From: Streptosporangium violaceochromogenes
Lineage (GTDB): Bacteria > Actinomycetota > Actinomycetes > Streptosporangiales > Streptosporangiaceae
Reading direction: 5' to 3'
Assembly (NCBI RefSeq): GCF_014654615.1
Contig: NZ_BNBB01000014.1
Coordinates: 116,476-180,475, forward strand
Length of the DNA: 64,000 nt
Shown here: piece after piece, positions 42,553 through 52,656 of the stretch
Position numbering within the stretch: the stretch's first letter is position 1
Layout of the letters: each line of letters begins with the position of its first letter
The notes under the pieces: model-generated
What the model was told of the DNA's origin: nothing
Databases searched by the model: none
The model's input: only the letters and a program-made list of their open reading frames with translations
Translations under genes and position numbers: made by a program

Positions 42553-42606
42553 GGCCGCCGGGACGGGGGCGGGGGCCGAGACCGGCGCCCCGTCCGCGCG
42601 GGGTGG

Positions 42607-43182
42607 TCAGCTCACGAAGCGGATGTTCATCGGATAGCGGTAGGCCTCACCCCGGTTGGCCGCGACGGCGGCGATGATCATCAAGATGGTCGACCCGACC
42701 CAGATCACCAGCACCAGGAGGATGCCGATCAGCACGAAGGCCAGCACCCAGGAGACGATGTAGGCGATCATCAGGGTGAGCTGGAAGTTGAGCGCCTCGG
42801 CGGCCTGGGCCCGTACGTAGGGGGACTCGTCCTTCTTCGCGAGATAGAGCACCAGCGGTCCGATGAACGAGGTCAGCAGCCCCAGCAGGTGGGCGAGCAT
42901 CGCCATGGTGGCGTCGTCGCTGCCGGGCCGGGGGCCGTACATCCCCGCGGGGCCCGGATAGCCGTGGCCCGCGGGCCCGTAGCCGTAGCCCGGTGGCGGG
43001 TGGCTCCCCTGGTGGCCGCCGGGGTAACCGCCTTGGTAGGCGCCGGGGTGGCCGTGACCCCCCTGGTCGTACGGCGGCGCGGGCGGTGGGTACCCCTGGC
43101 CGGGCCAGGCCTGCGGCTCGGGGTGTCGTGCCCGGCCGTGGTCCGGGGATTCGGGCCCCGGCTGTTCGGGGGTGTCGTTCAT
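42607..43182 (-). CDS. DUF4870 membrane protein
   Basis: A 191-aa protein. A long Pro/Gly/Tyr-rich cytoplasmic N-terminus (to about 95) precedes a DUF4870 domain: MLAHLLGLLTSFIGPLVLYL, then KKDESPYVRAQAAEALNFQLTL, then two further membrane helices to the C-terminus. ATG 43182 lies behind AGGAGGGG. Function unknown; it is widespread in actinobacteria. Confidence 0.85.
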   Translation of the reverse strand: MNDTPEQPGPESPDHGRARHPEPQAWPGQGYPPPAPPYDQGGHGHPGAYQGGYPGGHQGSHPPPGYGYGPAGHGYPGPAGMYGPRPGSDDATMAMLAHLLGLLTSFIGPLVLYLAKKDESPYVRAQAAEALNFQLTLMIAYIVSWVLAFVLIGILLVLVIWVGSTILMIIAAVAANRGEAYRYPMNIRFVS

Positions 43183-43204
43183 GGCCCCTCCTGATGGGTG
43201 TCGA

Positions 43205-44020
43205 TCAGCCATCCTGGCCGGAAACGGTCACGAAGTCGATGAGCATCTCGACCGGGCCGAGGAGTTCCGGCTCCACGTCGGTGTAGGAGGTGACCGACCC
43301 GAGAACACGGCGCCAGGCGTCACCGGGCTCCAGGTTCCAGCCGAGGGCGGCGATGACGCCCTCTTTCCAGGGTACGCCGCGGGGGACCGCCGGCCATGCG
43401 GCGATTCCCAGGGCCGACGGCTTGACCGCCTGCCAGACGTCCACGAACGGGTGTCCGGCGACCAGCACGTGGGGGGAGGAGATCCGGCCGGCGATCCGGC
43501 TCTCCTTCGAGCCGGGGACCAGGTGGTCGACCAGCACCCCCAGGCGGCGGTCCGGGCCCGGCTCGAACTCCTCGACGATCGCGGGGAGGTGGTCGACGCC
43601 TTCGAGACACTCCACGACCACGCCCTCGACCCGCAGGTCGTGCCCCCACACCTTCTCCACGAGCGCGGCGTCGTGCGCCCCCTCCACGTAGATGCGGCTC
43701 TCCCCGGCCACCCGGGCGCGCAGGCCCTCGACCACGATCGAGCCCGAGGCGCTGCGTCTCGGTCCCCGGGGGGCGGCGGCGGGCCGTACCAGCGTCACCC
43801 TCCTGCCTTCCAGCAGGAACGCGGCGGGCTCCAGCGGAAACACCCGCCGTCGCCCGAACCGGTCCTCCAGCGTGACGGACTCCTTGTCGCAGGCCACCAC
43901 GGCCCCGCAGAAGCCACCGTCGGCGTCCTCCACGACCATGCCTGTTTCGGCGGGGATCTGGGGGATGGTCCCTTTGAGGGGACGCCGCCAGTTTCCCGCC
44001 AGCACGTCACGTTCGTACAT
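43205..44020 (-). CDS. DUF3097 family protein
   Basis: A 271-aa protein. It opens MYERDVLAGNWRRPLKG and contains YVEGAHDAALVEKVWGHDLRVEGVVVE and VLVDHLVPGSKESRI, matching the actinobacterial DUF3097 family, which has a Toprim-like core (E-G-x-H-D and the later D-H). The biochemical role is unknown. The start is ATG 44020, chosen because conservation begins there. It is 22 bp upstream of the DUF4870 gene on the same strand. Confidence 0.85.
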   Translation of the reverse strand: MYERDVLAGNWRRPLKGTIPQIPAETGMVVEDADGGFCGAVVACDKESVTLEDRFGRRRVFPLEPAAFLLEGRRVTLVRPAAAPRGPRRSASGSIVVEGLRARVAGESRIYVEGAHDAALVEKVWGHDLRVEGVVVECLEGVDHLPAIVEEFEPGPDRRLGVLVDHLVPGSKESRIAGRISSPHVLVAGHPFVDVWQAVKPSALGIAAWPAVPRGVPWKEGVIAALGWNLEPGDAWRRVLGSVTSYTDVEPELLGPVEMLIDFVTVSGQDG

Positions 44021-44086
44021 CACCGACCGCCCACCCTCGTCTCGCCCGGGGTCGCCTGACCAAGGGGACGGTAGCAAAAGCCGTGA

Positions 44087-44821
44087 TCACCCGCCGTAGG
44101 GTCCGGGGCCGCCCCACGCGCCGGCCTGGGCCGCCCTCTGGCGCTTGCGGGCGCCGCTCCGCTTGACCAGCACGACGATCGTGACCACGACGGCCAGCAG
44201 GAAGCCCAGGCCGGGCACCGCGAACAGTGCGATCGCGCCGCCCACCACCGAGCCGGTGGCGATCTCCCTGCCCAGGCCGAACTTCGCGGTCGTCCCCTCG
44301 GCGGTGGTGCAGGTGACCGGGTAGTCGCCGGCCCGGTCCACCCCCACCCGCAGCGCGAGCTCCCACTGCAGGCCGCCGGAGGTGAGGGTCTGCCGCATGC
44401 CCGGCTGCTGGAGCCTGACCGTTCCGGGATCCCCCTCGATCTGGCACTCGAACCGGGTGCCCTTCTCGGCGGAGACGTAGATGGCGGGTTTGTCGGCCGG
44501 GTCGAGCCTGACCGTCACCTTCTCGCCGGGGCCGAACGAGCGGGTGGGGGCGGCGTCGCCGATCGCGCTGAAGAGCCCGCCGGTGAACCCGGCGACACCC
44601 ACGATCACACTGATTACGAAGACGAGCCAGGCGCCGACGATCCAGCCGACGCCGGGCTTGATCTTGGGGTTCGGCGGCGGTCCCTGGGGGGCGCCGTAGC
44701 CGGGAGGAGGGTAGCCGTATGAGGGTCCGCCCTGGTACTGCCCGCCGTAGGGCTGCTGGGGGGCGCCGTGGCCGGGGCCGTGCGAGGGGGCGCCGGAAGG
44801 GGATCCGAAATCGTTGGACAT
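44087..44821 (-). CDS. membrane protein with Pro/Gly/Tyr-rich N-terminus
   Basis: A 244-aa protein. The first 55 residues are Gly/Pro/Gln/Tyr-rich and disordered. Membrane helices lie at about 60-82 ([20 protein letters not shown]) and 195-222 ([26 protein letters not shown]). Between them is a beta-rich extracytoplasmic domain with two cysteines ([15 protein letters not shown]). The C-terminus is basic, then Gly-rich. Function unknown. It is divergent from hrcA; the CIRCE operator lies between them. Confidence 0.7.
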   Translation of the reverse strand: MSNDFGSPSGAPSHGPGHGAPQQPYGGQYQGGPSYGYPPPGYGAPQGPPPNPKIKPGVGWIVGAWLVFVISVIVGVAGFTGGLFSAIGDAAPTRSFGPGEKVTVRLDPADKPAIYVSAEKGTRFECQIEGDPGTVRLQQPGMRQTLTSGGLQWELALRVGVDRAGDYPVTCTTAEGTTAKFGLGREIATGSVVGGAIALFAVPGLGFLLAVVVTIVVLVKRSGARKRQRAAQAGAWGGPGPYGG

Positions 44822-44934
44822 GTATCGAATTCTGGCGCTTCCAGCTTGGATACTGATAGCAGCACACTTGACAACCGCTTGGCCTCATCATCGTGGTGCC
44901 GCGTTATCGCACCCCGTGGGCCGGGGCCGTACAC

Positions 44935-44961
44935 TTGGCACTCGGGAACACAGAGTGCCAG
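44935..44961 (+). promoter_or_regulatory. hrcA: CIRCE operator upstream of hrcA
   Basis: TTGGCACTC (44935-44943), nine bases, then GAGTGCCAG (44953-44961). This is the CIRCE inverted repeat bound by HrcA, with 8 of 9 positions paired and the exact N9 spacing. It lies 45 bp upstream of the hrcA start, indicating autoregulation of the hrcA-dnaJ operon. Confidence 0.9.
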
Positions 44962-45005
44962 GCCTGACGCTATCCCATCCGAACGCAGGTAGGGAGGTGA
45001 GCACG

Positions 45006-46019
45006 TTGGTCGACGACCGCAAACTGGCGGTCCTTCGCGCCATCGTCGAGGACTACGTGTCCACCAACGAGCCGGTGGGGTCCAAGTCCCTAGCGGAACG
45101 CCACAACCTCGGCGTGTCACCGGCGACCATCCGCAACGACATGGCGGTCCTGGAGGAGCAGGGGTACATCGCCCAGCCCCACACCAGCGCCGGCCGGGTG
45201 CCCACGGACAAGGGGTATCGTCTCTTCGTCGACAGGCTGTCACAGGTGAAGCCGCTGTCCTCGGCGGAGAAGCGGGCCATCGAGACGTTCCTCGCCGGCG
45301 CGGTCGACATCGACGACGTCGTGATGCGCACGGTGCGGCTGCTGGCGCAGCTCACCCGCCAGGTCGCCGTGGTCCAGTACCCCACGATGACCCACTCCAA
45401 GGTGCGGCACGTCGAGCTGGTGCCGCTGAGCGAGCGCCGGCTGATGTTCGTGCTCATCACCAACACCGGGCGGGTCGAGCAGCGCGTGGTGGAGGTGCCC
45501 GACGGCGTCGACGAGAACCGCGTGGCCCATCTGCGCGCGGTCCTCAACGCCTGCCTGGACGACTGCGGGCTGGCCAAGGTTCCCGACATGGTCGCCGATC
45601 TGCCCGAGCGGCTTCCGGCGGAGGATCGGCCGCTTGCGGCCACCATCCTGTCGGTGTTGCTGGAGTCGCTCGTGGACCGGCATGATGAGAAGATCGTTTT
45701 TGCCGGGGCCGCCAACCTCGCGGGGGCCGACTTCGCCGTCGGGCTCCGTGACGTGCTGGAGGCCCTGGAGGAGCAGGTGGTGCTCATGCGCCTGCTCGGT
45801 GAGACCTCGGACCTGTCGGCGCTGACGGTGCGGATCGGCTCGGAGAACCCCTACACCGGGCTCCAGTGCACCTCGATCGTCGTCGCCGGATACGGTTCGG
45901 GGGACAAGCAACTGGCCCGGCTCGGTGTGCTGGGGCCGACGCGAATGGACTACCCGGTCACGATGGGCGCGGTGCGCGCGGTGGCACGCTACGTCAGTCA
46001 GATCCTGGCTGCATCCTAA
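45006..46019 (+). CDS. hrcA: heat-inducible transcription repressor HrcA
   Basis: About 337 aa. An N-terminal winged helix ([46 protein letters not shown]) is followed by the HrcA domain with [13 protein letters not shown] and the C-terminal [22 protein letters not shown]. HrcA with GroEL folds and represses CIRCE-controlled chaperone genes. I prefer TTG 45006: it is six bases after a perfect GGAGGTGA and gives the conserved [14 protein letters not shown] at 44997 lies inside that ribosome-binding site. dnaJ follows after 12 bp. Confidence 0.95.
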   Translation: MVDDRKLAVLRAIVEDYVSTNEPVGSKSLAERHNLGVSPATIRNDMAVLEEQGYIAQPHTSAGRVPTDKGYRLFVDRLSQVKPLSSAEKRAIETFLAGAVDIDDVVMRTVRLLAQLTRQVAVVQYPTMTHSKVRHVELVPLSERRLMFVLITNTGRVEQRVVEVPDGVDENRVAHLRAVLNACLDDCGLAKVPDMVADLPERLPAEDRPLAATILSVLLESLVDRHDEKIVFAGAANLAGADFAVGLRDVLEALEEQVVLMRLLGETSDLSALTVRIGSENPYTGLQCTSIVVAGYGSGDKQLARLGVLGPTRMDYPVTMGAVRAVARYVSQILAAS

Positions 46020-46031
46020 GAGGTCAACTAA

Positions 46032-47174
46032 GTGGCTAAGAGCGACTATTACGGCACCCTCGGGGTACGCCGTGACGCCAGTGCGGAAGAGATCAAGAAG
46101 GCCTACCGCCGCCTGGCTCGCGAGCTGCATCCGGATGTGAACCCCGATCCTGAGACCCAGGAGCGTTTCAAGGACATCACGCGGGCGTACGAGGTGCTGT
46201 CCGACCCCGGAAAACGCCAGATGTACGACATGGGGGCCGATCCGTTCGCCACCGGGGGTGGCGCGGGCGCCGGGGGGTTCGGTGCGGGCTTCCCGTTCAG
46301 CGACATCATGGACGCCTTCTTCGGCACGGCCGGCGGGGGCGGCGGGCGGGGGCCGCGCTCGCGGGCCCGCCGGGGCCGCAACGCCACCATCCGGGTGGAG
46401 CTCGACCTGCGCGAGTCGGCCTTCGGCACCACCCGCGAGCTGGTCGTCGACACCGCCGTGCTCTGCGAGGTGTGCACCGGCTCCGGGGCGGCCTCCGGCA
46501 CCCACCCCGACACCTGCGACGTCTGTCACGGCCGGGGCGAGGTCTCCCAGGTCACCCGCTCCTTCCTCGGGCAGGTCATGACCTCCAGGCCCTGCCCCCA
46601 GTGCGGTGGCTTCGGCTCGATCATCCGCAACCCCTGCCAAGAGTGCTCCGGTGACGGCCGGGTCCGCACCCGCCGGACCATCAAGGTCCGCATCCCCGCC
46701 GGTGTGGAGGACGGCACCCACATCCAGCTCGCCGGCGAGGGGGAGATCGGCCCGGGCGGCGGGCCGCCGGGCGACCTGTTCCTGGAGATCGTCGAGCGCC
46801 CGCACGAGATCTTCGAGCGCCGGGGCGACGACCTTCACTGCACGGTGCAGATTCCGATGACCGCCGCCGCCCTCGGCACGATCCTGGCCATGGAGACGCT
46901 CGACGGCACCGAGGAACTGGACGTCCGGCCGGGCACCCAGTCGGGGCAGACCATCCCGCTCTACGGCCGGGGCGTCCAGCGCCTCAACGGCAACGGCCGG
47001 GGCGATCTGCTGATCCACGTCAACGTGGAGACGCCCGCCCGCCTCGACACGGCCCAGGAGGAGCTCCTGCGCGAGCTCGCCAAGCTCCGCGGCGAGGAGC
47101 GCCCGCCCGGCAAGTTCGCCCCCGGGCAGCAGGGCTTCTTCTCCCGTCTGCGGGACGCCTTCAATGGCCGCTGA
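46032..47174 (+). CDS. dnaJ: molecular chaperone DnaJ (hrcA-linked paralog)
   Basis: A 380-aa protein. The J domain has YRRLARELHPDVNP with HPD near residue 35. A Gly/Phe region follows (about 72-105). Four zinc-finger CxxCxGxG repeats are visible (CEVCTGSG, CDVCHGRG, CPQCGGFG, CQECSGDG, about 140-215), then the substrate-binding beta domains. It stimulates DnaK. It starts at GTG 46032. Linkage to hrcA under CIRCE control marks it as the DnaJ2-type copy rather than the dnaK-operon copy. Confidence 0.95.
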   Translation: MAKSDYYGTLGVRRDASAEEIKKAYRRLARELHPDVNPDPETQERFKDITRAYEVLSDPGKRQMYDMGADPFATGGGAGAGGFGAGFPFSDIMDAFFGTAGGGGGRGPRSRARRGRNATIRVELDLRESAFGTTRELVVDTAVLCEVCTGSGAASGTHPDTCDVCHGRGEVSQVTRSFLGQVMTSRPCPQCGGFGSIIRNPCQECSGDGRVRTRRTIKVRIPAGVEDGTHIQLAGEGEIGPGGGPPGDLFLEIVERPHEIFERRGDDLHCTVQIPMTAAALGTILAMETLDGTEELDVRPGTQSGQTIPLYGRGVQRLNGNGRGDLLIHVNVETPARLDTAQEELLRELAKLRGEERPPGKFAPGQQGFFSRLRDAFNGR

Positions 47175-47195
47175 CGGGGCGCGGGGCGCCGGCCG

Positions 47196-47927
47196 GTGAC
47201 CACCCCGGTCTTCCTGGCCGAGGCCGCCGACCTGGCCCGGCCGGAGTTCACCCTCGCGGGCCCGGAGGGGCGTCACGCGGCGGCCGTACGGCGGCTGCGC
47301 GCCGGGGAGCGGCTTGACCTGACCGACGGCGCGGGGGCGGTGGCCGAGTGCGCCGTCCTCGCCGCGTCCAAGGACTCCCTCCGCGTCGAGGTGCTGCGCC
47401 GCTACGACGTGCCCCGGCCGCGTCCGCGCCTGGTCGTCGTGCAGGGGCTGCCCAAGGGCGACCGGGGCGAGCTGGCCGTGGAGATGATGACCGAGGCCGG
47501 GGTGGACGTGATCGTCCCCTGGGCGGCGGCCCGATCCGTCACGCGGTGGAAGGAGGAGCGCGCGGCCAGATCGCTGGCCCGCTGGCGCTCCACGGCCCGG
47601 GAGGCGGGCAAGCAGGCGCGCCGCTTTCATCTGCCCGAGGTGACCGATCCCGCCGGCACCCCCGGCGTCGCCGCGCTGCTGTCGGCCGCGGCACTCGGCG
47701 TCGTGCTGCACGAGGAGGCGGCCTCCCGGCTGTCGGCCCTGGGGCTGCCCGATGACGGCGACATCGTGGTGGTGGTCGGGCCGGAAGGGGGCGTCACCGA
47801 CGCCGAGATCGCCGCGTTCCGCGAGGCGGGGGCCGTACCGGCCCTGCTCGGGCCGACGGTGCTGCGCACGTCGACGGCCGGAGTCGCCGCGGCGGCGGTG
47901 CTCCAGGCCCGCACCGGCCGCTGGTGA
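47196..47927 (+). CDS. rsmE: 16S rRNA m3U1498 methyltransferase RsmE
   Basis: A 243-aa SPOUT methyltransferase. The N-terminal PUA-like part has LAGPEGRHAAAVRRLRAGE. The knotted C-terminal SAM site shows VVQGLPKGDRGELAVEMMTEAGVD, VVVGPEGGVTDAEI and LGPTVLRTSTAGVAAAAVLQ. It methylates 16S rRNA position 1498. It starts at GTG 47196, 21 bp past dnaJ, and is likely in the same operon. Confidence 0.94.
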   Translation: MTTPVFLAEAADLARPEFTLAGPEGRHAAAVRRLRAGERLDLTDGAGAVAECAVLAASKDSLRVEVLRRYDVPRPRPRLVVVQGLPKGDRGELAVEMMTEAGVDVIVPWAAARSVTRWKEERAARSLARWRSTAREAGKQARRFHLPEVTDPAGTPGVAALLSAAALGVVLHEEAASRLSALGLPDDGDIVVVVGPEGGVTDAEIAAFREAGAVPALLGPTVLRTSTAGVAAAAVLQARTGRW

Positions 47928-47931
47928 CCCG

Positions 47932-48597
47932 CTAGTTTCCGATGGGCTTCCCGATGGTCGACTGAGCGGTCTCCATCGGGGACGGGGCCGGGGTGGCGTC
48001 CGCCGGAGGGCACTCGTGGGTGCCGCACGGGGGGTTGGCGGGAACGCGGGACTCCGAGGGCGTCGGAGTCGGCGTCCGGCTCTCCTTGCACTCCTTGGCC
48101 AGCCCCTCCGGCTCGACCGTGGTGGCGTTTCCGGAGGTCGTGGGGCAGGTGGGCGACGGCGTGGGCCTCGCGGGCCGGGAGGGCGTCGGAGTCGGCGTGG
48201 GGGTGGGCGAGGAGGTCTTGGGCACCGCGGGTGACGTCACCGGCGGGGTGGTGCCCGGCCTGGTGACGGGAAGGGGCTGCTGGCCTTCTCTCAGGGGGGG
48301 CCGGGAGGTGGCCGACAGGTCCGGGGGGGTCGACTCGGTGAAGTTGACCTCCCCGCTCTGGACGTGCTCGGCCACCTGGTGACGGAGCTGCGGGACCATC
48401 ATGACGACGGTGGCCGCGACGAGGACGGCTCCGGCGACGGACGCCCCGGCACGCCACCACACCAGCCCGCGGAGCCCCCGTTTCTCTATGCGGGCGCGGA
48501 TGATCTCAAGCCCGTCGGGGGAGGGAACGACCGAGTTCGCCTCCGCGTTCAGGGCACGGCGGAGCAGCTCGCCGTACTCATCGGGGGAGTCGGTCAT
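47932..48597 (-). CDS. single-pass membrane protein, candidate anti-sigma partner
   Basis: A 221-aa protein. It has a cytoplasmic N-terminus (SPDEYGELLRRALNAEANSV ... IRARIEKRG), one membrane helix at about 50-70 (GASVAGAVLVAATVVMMVP), and a long extracytoplasmic Pro/Thr/Ser-rich tail with three cysteines. It lacks the HxxxCxxC zinc anti-sigma motif. Its ATG overlaps the sigma factor stop (ATGA), the usual position of an anti-sigma factor, so regulation of that sigma factor is plausible but inferred from location. Confidence 0.7.
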   Translation of the reverse strand: MTDSPDEYGELLRRALNAEANSVVPSPDGLEIIRARIEKRGLRGLVWWRAGASVAGAVLVAATVVMMVPQLRHQVAEHVQSGEVNFTESTPPDLSATSRPPLREGQQPLPVTRPGTTPPVTSPAVPKTSSPTPTPTPTPSRPARPTPSPTCPTTSGNATTVEPEGLAKECKESRTPTPTPSESRVPANPPCGTHECPPADATPAPSPMETAQSTIGKPIGN

Positions 48598-49199
48598 GAC
48601 AGTTGCTCCAGTGATGTTCGGAGGGCGGCCATGCCGCGAGCCGTGTGGCTCTTGACCGCGCCTTTGCTGATGCCCATGGCGTGGGCGATCTGCGCTTCGG
48701 ACAGGTCTCCGTAATACCGCAGAACCAGTGCCTCACGCTGCCGTGCGGGCAGACCGCGAAGCGCCTCGATGACGGCGGATCGCTCCAGCTCGCCGATGGC
48801 GCCGTTCTCGGCGCTGGGCGCGTCGGGCAGGCCCTTGGGCGCGTACTTCTCCACGACCGCCCGGTGCCGAAGCACCGAGCGCGATCGGTTGACGACCGAC
48901 TGGCGCAGGTAGGCGAGTGCCTTGTCGGTGTCCCGCAGGCGGCGCCAGGCGCCGTGGATGGCGACGAACGCGTCCTGCACGACCTCCTCCGCGGTGGCGA
49001 TGTCGCGGACGAGCAGCACTGCGAGACGCACAAGCGACCGATAGTGCGCGCTGTAAAGCGCCGTAACGGCCATGTCGGCATCCCACCCGACGGGCACCGC
49101 ACCCAGCGACCTGTCGGCCACGAGGGTCTCGGTGGTCACATCAGTAGGACGCTCGGCCTTCCCAGAGGGTTTACGCTCTTCCGGTTCATTAGGGGGCAT
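48594..49199 (-). CDS. SigE-family (ECF-type) RNA polymerase sigma factor
   Basis: About 201 aa. Region 2 is LYSAHYRSLVRLAVLLVRDIATAEEVVQDAFVAIH and region 4 is LPARQREALVLRYYGDLSEAQIAHAMGISKGAVKSHTARGMAALR. It is a group of actinobacterial ECF-like sigma factors annotated SigE family. ATG 49199 is taken as the start; an in-frame ATG at 49229 is possible. The upstream region contains a CCCACC / GGGTGG hairpin (49273-49290) in the 5' leader. Confidence 0.9.
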   Translation of the reverse strand: MPPNEPEERKPSGKAERPTDVTTETLVADRSLGAVPVGWDADMAVTALYSAHYRSLVRLAVLLVRDIATAEEVVQDAFVAIHGAWRRLRDTDKALAYLRQSVVNRSRSVLRHRAVVEKYAPKGLPDAPSAENGAIGELERSAVIEALRGLPARQREALVLRYYGDLSEAQIAHAMGISKGAVKSHTARGMAALRTSLEQLS

Positions 49200-49354
49200 G
49201 ACCCAGTCGTGTCCTCGCCAGGCGGCCATAACGCGCTAGTCGCGTGATCTGTCGTTGTTGAAGTTTTGCATACCCACCTTAGCTGGGTGGATCTTTGTTT
49301 GCCGACGATGGACCATCACCGATTGACAACGTCCCCGGAGGATAGGGTGCCCGC

Positions 49355-49708
49355 ATGGTGAGTGAAGCCGACTGCCTGTTCTGCAAGATCACGACGGGGG
49401 AGATCTCCGCGGAGATCGTCCACGAGACCGGCCGGACCCTGGCCTTCCGGGACGTCAACCCCCAGGCGCCGACGCATGTGCTCGTGATCCCCAAGGGTCA
49501 CTATCCCAGCGCCGCCGCGCTGGCCGCGGCCGACGACGGGCTCGCCGACGAGGTGTTCACGGCGGCGCACGCCGTCGCCGAGCGGGAGGGGATCGCCGAT
49601 TCGGGGTACCGCCTGGTCTTCAACACCGGCCCCGGGGCGGGGCAGACCGTCTTCCACGTGCACGGACACGTGCTGGGCGGGCGCGGCATGGCCTGGCCGC
49701 CCGGGTAA
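49355..49708 (+). CDS. HIT-family nucleotide-binding protein (HINT-like)
   Basis: A 117-aa histidine triad protein: CLFCKITTGEISAEIVHET with a Cys pair at the N-terminus and HVHGHVLGGRGMAWPPG at the C-terminus (His101, 103, 105). Such hydrolases act on purine phosphoramidates and AMP-lysine. The length and motif order match bacterial HinT. The start is ATG 49355. It precedes phoH. Confidence 0.93.
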   Translation: MVSEADCLFCKITTGEISAEIVHETGRTLAFRDVNPQAPTHVLVIPKGHYPSAAALAAADDGLADEVFTAAHAVAEREGIADSGYRLVFNTGPGAGQTVFHVHGHVLGGRGMAWPPG

Positions 49709-49799
49709 AACCGGTAGGCGCGATCATGTCGATCACGGATACGATGGCGTGAAAGTCACACACCGATATGTGGAGGCGAACAGGCCGAAAGGCCCGCCC

Positions 49800-50876
49800 A
49801 TGTCCGAGACAAACGATTCCAGCAGAACGTCCCCGCCCAGGTCGAAAGGACCCAGCCGGACTCAGGCGAAGGTGGTGATTCCGGACGACCATTCGATGGT
49901 GAGCCTGCTGGGCTCGCGAGACGAGCTGCTGCGGGTCATCGAGGGCGCCTTCCGCGCCGACATCCACGTCCGGGGCAACGAGATCACCATCACCGGCAGC
50001 CCCGAGGAGAGCGGCGTCGTGGTGCGCCTCTTCGAGGAGCTGTCCGAGCTCGTCCGCGCGGGCGCGGAGCTCACGACGGACGCCGTGGAACGCAGCATCG
50101 CGATGCTGCGGATGACCTCCGACCGTCCCGCCGAGGTGCTCTCGCTCGACATCATCTCCGCGCGGGGCCGTACGATCCGCCCCAAGACGGTGAACCAGAA
50201 GCGCTACGTCGACGCGATCGACAAGCACACCGTCGTCTTCGGGATCGGCCCGGCCGGAACGGGCAAGACCTATCTGGCGATGGCCAAGGCCGTCAGGGCG
50301 CTTCAGGAGAAGAAGGTCAACCGCATCATCCTCACCCGCCCGGCGGTCGAGGCGGGTGAGCGGCTGGGCTTCCTGCCCGGCACGCTCTACGAGAAGATCG
50401 ACCCCTACCTGCGCCCTCTCTACGACGCGCTGCACGACATGCTCGACCCCGACTCGATCCCCCGGCTGATGGCCGCGGGCACGATCGAGGTCGCGCCGCT
50501 GGCCTACATGCGCGGCCGTACGCTCAACGACGCCTACATCATCCTGGACGAGGCGCAGAACACCTCGCCCGAGCAGATGAAGATGTTCCTGACCCGCCTG
50601 GGTTTCAACTCGAAGATCGTCGTCACCGGCGACGTCACCCAGGTCGACCTTCCCGGGGGCACGCAGAGCGGCCTGAAGGTCGTGCAGGAGATCCTCGACG
50701 GCATCGCCGACATCCACTTCAGCCGGCTCACCAGCGCCGACGTGGTACGGCACAGGCTGGTCAGCGACATCGTGGACGCCTACGGGCGCTACGACGAGAC
50801 GCAGAGGCTGAACGCGCCGCAGCCCATCAAGGGTGTGAACAAGCGGCCCCCGAGGAGAACGGTGAGCGACCGATGA
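49800..50876 (+). CDS. phoH: PhoH-family ATPase
   Basis: About 358 aa. An N-terminal KH-like part ([16 protein letters not shown]) is followed by a P-loop domain: Walker [19 protein letters not shown] near 148-165, [20 protein letters not shown], and Walker [23 protein letters not shown]. The protein is linked to RNA metabolism and to YbeY. ATG 49800 is preferred; GTG 49749 would add 17 residues. The stop overlaps the ybeY ATG. Confidence 0.93.
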   Translation: MSETNDSSRTSPPRSKGPSRTQAKVVIPDDHSMVSLLGSRDELLRVIEGAFRADIHVRGNEITITGSPEESGVVVRLFEELSELVRAGAELTTDAVERSIAMLRMTSDRPAEVLSLDIISARGRTIRPKTVNQKRYVDAIDKHTVVFGIGPAGTGKTYLAMAKAVRALQEKKVNRIILTRPAVEAGERLGFLPGTLYEKIDPYLRPLYDALHDMLDPDSIPRLMAAGTIEVAPLAYMRGRTLNDAYIILDEAQNTSPEQMKMFLTRLGFNSKIVVTGDVTQVDLPGGTQSGLKVVQEILDGIADIHFSRLTSADVVRHRLVSDIVDAYGRYDETQRLNAPQPIKGVNKRPPRRTVSDR

Positions 50877-51355
50877 GCATCGAGGTCAACAACGAGTCCG
50901 GCGTCAGGGTCGACGAGGGGCTCATCGTCGCGCTGGCCGGGCACGTGCTGGAGCGGATGGGCATCAACCCCCTCGCCGAGCTGTCCATCCTGGTGGTGGA
51001 CGAGGAGGCCATGTCGGCGCTGCACGAGCAGTGGATGGGCGAGCCCGGCCCGACCGACGTGCTGGCCTTCCCGATGGACGAGCTCCGGCCGGGCTCCGGC
51101 ACCGGAGCCCGGCAGGAGGGCGAGGCCCCCGCCGACCCGGCGCTCCTGGGCGACGTGGTGCTCTGCCCGCAGGTGGCCGCCAAGCAGGCCGCCGAGGCGG
51201 GGCACGGCCCCGAGGCGGAGCTGGAGCTGCTGTGCACGCACGGCATCCTCCACCTGCTCGGCTACGACCACGCCGAGCCGGAGGAGCACAAGGAGATGTT
51301 CGGCCTGCAAGGTGAGCTCCTGGAGTCGTGGCGGGAGGTGCGCCCCCAGCGGTGA
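50873..51355 (+). CDS. ybeY: rRNA maturation endoribonuclease YbeY
   Basis: A 160-aa metalloprotein. The zinc-binding [11 protein letters not shown] signature lies at about 123-133, and [10 protein letters not shown] marks the family fold. It processes 16S rRNA 3' ends. A Gly/Ala/Glu-rich insert at about 74-88 is typical for actinobacteria. It overlaps phoH and the following CBS gene by 4 bp each, forming a coupled phoH-ybeY-CBS operon, a conserved order before era. Confidence 0.94.
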   Translation: MSIEVNNESGVRVDEGLIVALAGHVLERMGINPLAELSILVVDEEAMSALHEQWMGEPGPTDVLAFPMDELRPGSGTGARQEGEAPADPALLGDVVLCPQVAAKQAAEAGHGPEAELELLCTHGILHLLGYDHAEPEEHKEMFGLQGELLESWREVRPQR

Positions 51356-52656
51356 ACCTCGCCAACGGGTGGTTGTTCTCGGCCGTCCTCCTCGTCGTGG
51401 TGGGCGGCCTGATAGCCAGCGCGGAGACGGCGCTGACCCGCATCTCGCGGGTGCGGGCGGAGGAGTTCGTCCGTGAGGGCCGCCGGGGCGCCCGGCGCCT
51501 GCAGGCGATCGTCGCCGACCCGCCGCGCTATCTCAACCTGTTGCTCCTGCTCCGGCTGAGCTGCGAGCTGGTCGCCACGGTGATCGCCACGCTGCTGTTC
51601 ATCGACTGGCTCGGCGACGAGGGCGGCGCGTACGCCGCCGCCGCGGCCGTCATGATCGTGATCAGCTACGTGATCGTCGGGGTCTCCCCGCGCACGCTCG
51701 GCCGCCAGCACGCCGAGCCCGTCGCGCTCGCCGCCGCCTCCCCGGTGTACGGCCTCACCCGGATCTTCGGGCCCCTGCCCACGCTGCTCATCCTGCTCGG
51801 CAACGCCGTGACCCCCGGCAAGGGGTTCAGGGAGGGGCCGTTCACCTCCGAGGCCGAGCTGCGCGACCTGGTCGACCTGGCCGAGGAGCGCAGGGTCATC
51901 GAGCCGGACGAACGGGAGATGATCCACTCGGTCTTCGAACTCGGCGACACCCTGGTCCGCGAGGTCATGGTGCCCCGCACCGACATGGTGTTCATCGAGC
52001 GGGGCAAGACCCTGAACCAGGCGCTCTCACTCGCCCTGCGCAGCGGCTTCTCCCGGATTCCCGTGGTCGGCGAGAACGAGGACGACGTCATCGGCATCGC
52101 CTACCTCAAGGACATCGTGCGCCGTATCCAGGAGACCGGTGACGACGGCCGCGCCGAGCAGGTCGAGACGATCATGCGCCCGGCCACCTACGTGCCCGAG
52201 AGCAAGCCGATCGACCAGCTTCTGCGCGAGATGCAGGCCCGCCAGATCCACCAGGCCATCGTCATCGACGAGTACGGAGGGACGGCCGGCCTGGTCACCA
52301 TCGAGGACATCCTTGAGGAGATCGTGGGTGAGATCACCGACGAATACGACCAGGAGGCTCCCCGGGTGGAGCCGCTGGAGGACGGTTCGGTCCGGGTGAC
52401 CGCCCGCCTGCCCCTGGGCGACCTTGAGGACCTGTTCGACATCGAGCTTGAGGTGGACGACGTCGAGACCGTCGGCGGGCTGCTGGCCCACGCGCTGGGC
52501 CGGGTCCCGATCGCGGGCTCCGAGGCGGTGGTGGAGGGGCTCAGCCTGACGGCGGAGAGCCTCGCCGGGCGCCGTAACCGCATCGGCACGGTCCTGGTCC
52601 GGCGGATCGCCCCGGCCGAGCCCGACGCGGTCCCGGCCTCCTCCGAGAGCGACTGA
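51352..52656 (+). CDS. CNNM/CBS-domain transporter-like protein (hemolysin C/CorC family)
   Basis: A 434-aa protein. A CNNM (DUF21) membrane domain holds about four helices in residues 1-150. A CBS pair follows (about 185-320), with [29 protein letters not shown] and [30 protein letters not shown]-terminal CorC/HlyC transporter-associated domain spans about 335-425. Related proteins affect Mg2+/Co2+ efflux. The GTG at 51352 overlaps the ybeY stop. The product name hemolysin is historical. Confidence 0.9.
   Translation: MNLANGWLFSAVLLVVVGGLIASAETALTRISRVRAEEFVREGRRGARRLQAIVADPPRYLNLLLLLRLSCELVATVIATLLFIDWLGDEGGAYAAAAAVMIVISYVIVGVSPRTLGRQHAEPVALAAASPVYGLTRIFGPLPTLLILLGNAVTPGKGFREGPFTSEAELRDLVDLAEERRVIEPDEREMIHSVFELGDTLVREVMVPRTDMVFIERGKTLNQALSLALRSGFSRIPVVGENEDDVIGIAYLKDIVRRIQETGDDGRAEQVETIMRPATYVPESKPIDQLLREMQARQIHQAIVIDEYGGTAGLVTIEDILEEIVGEITDEYDQEAPRVEPLEDGSVRVTARLPLGDLEDLFDIELEVDDVETVGGLLAHALGRVPIAGSEAVVEGLSLTAESLAGRRNRIGTVLVRRIAPAEPDAVPASSESD

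Noticed and set aside
45240..47711. Very long leftward open frame (823 codons) over hrcA-dnaJ-rsmE
   Set aside because: It is antisense to three well-recognised genes, has low-complexity Gly/Arg/His/Leu composition and no domain; long antisense frames are a by-product of high GC.
49273..49290. Terminator near the sigma factor gene
   Set aside because: The hairpin CCCACC/GGGTGG lies upstream of both divergent genes, where no transcript should end; more likely a leader structure or chance.
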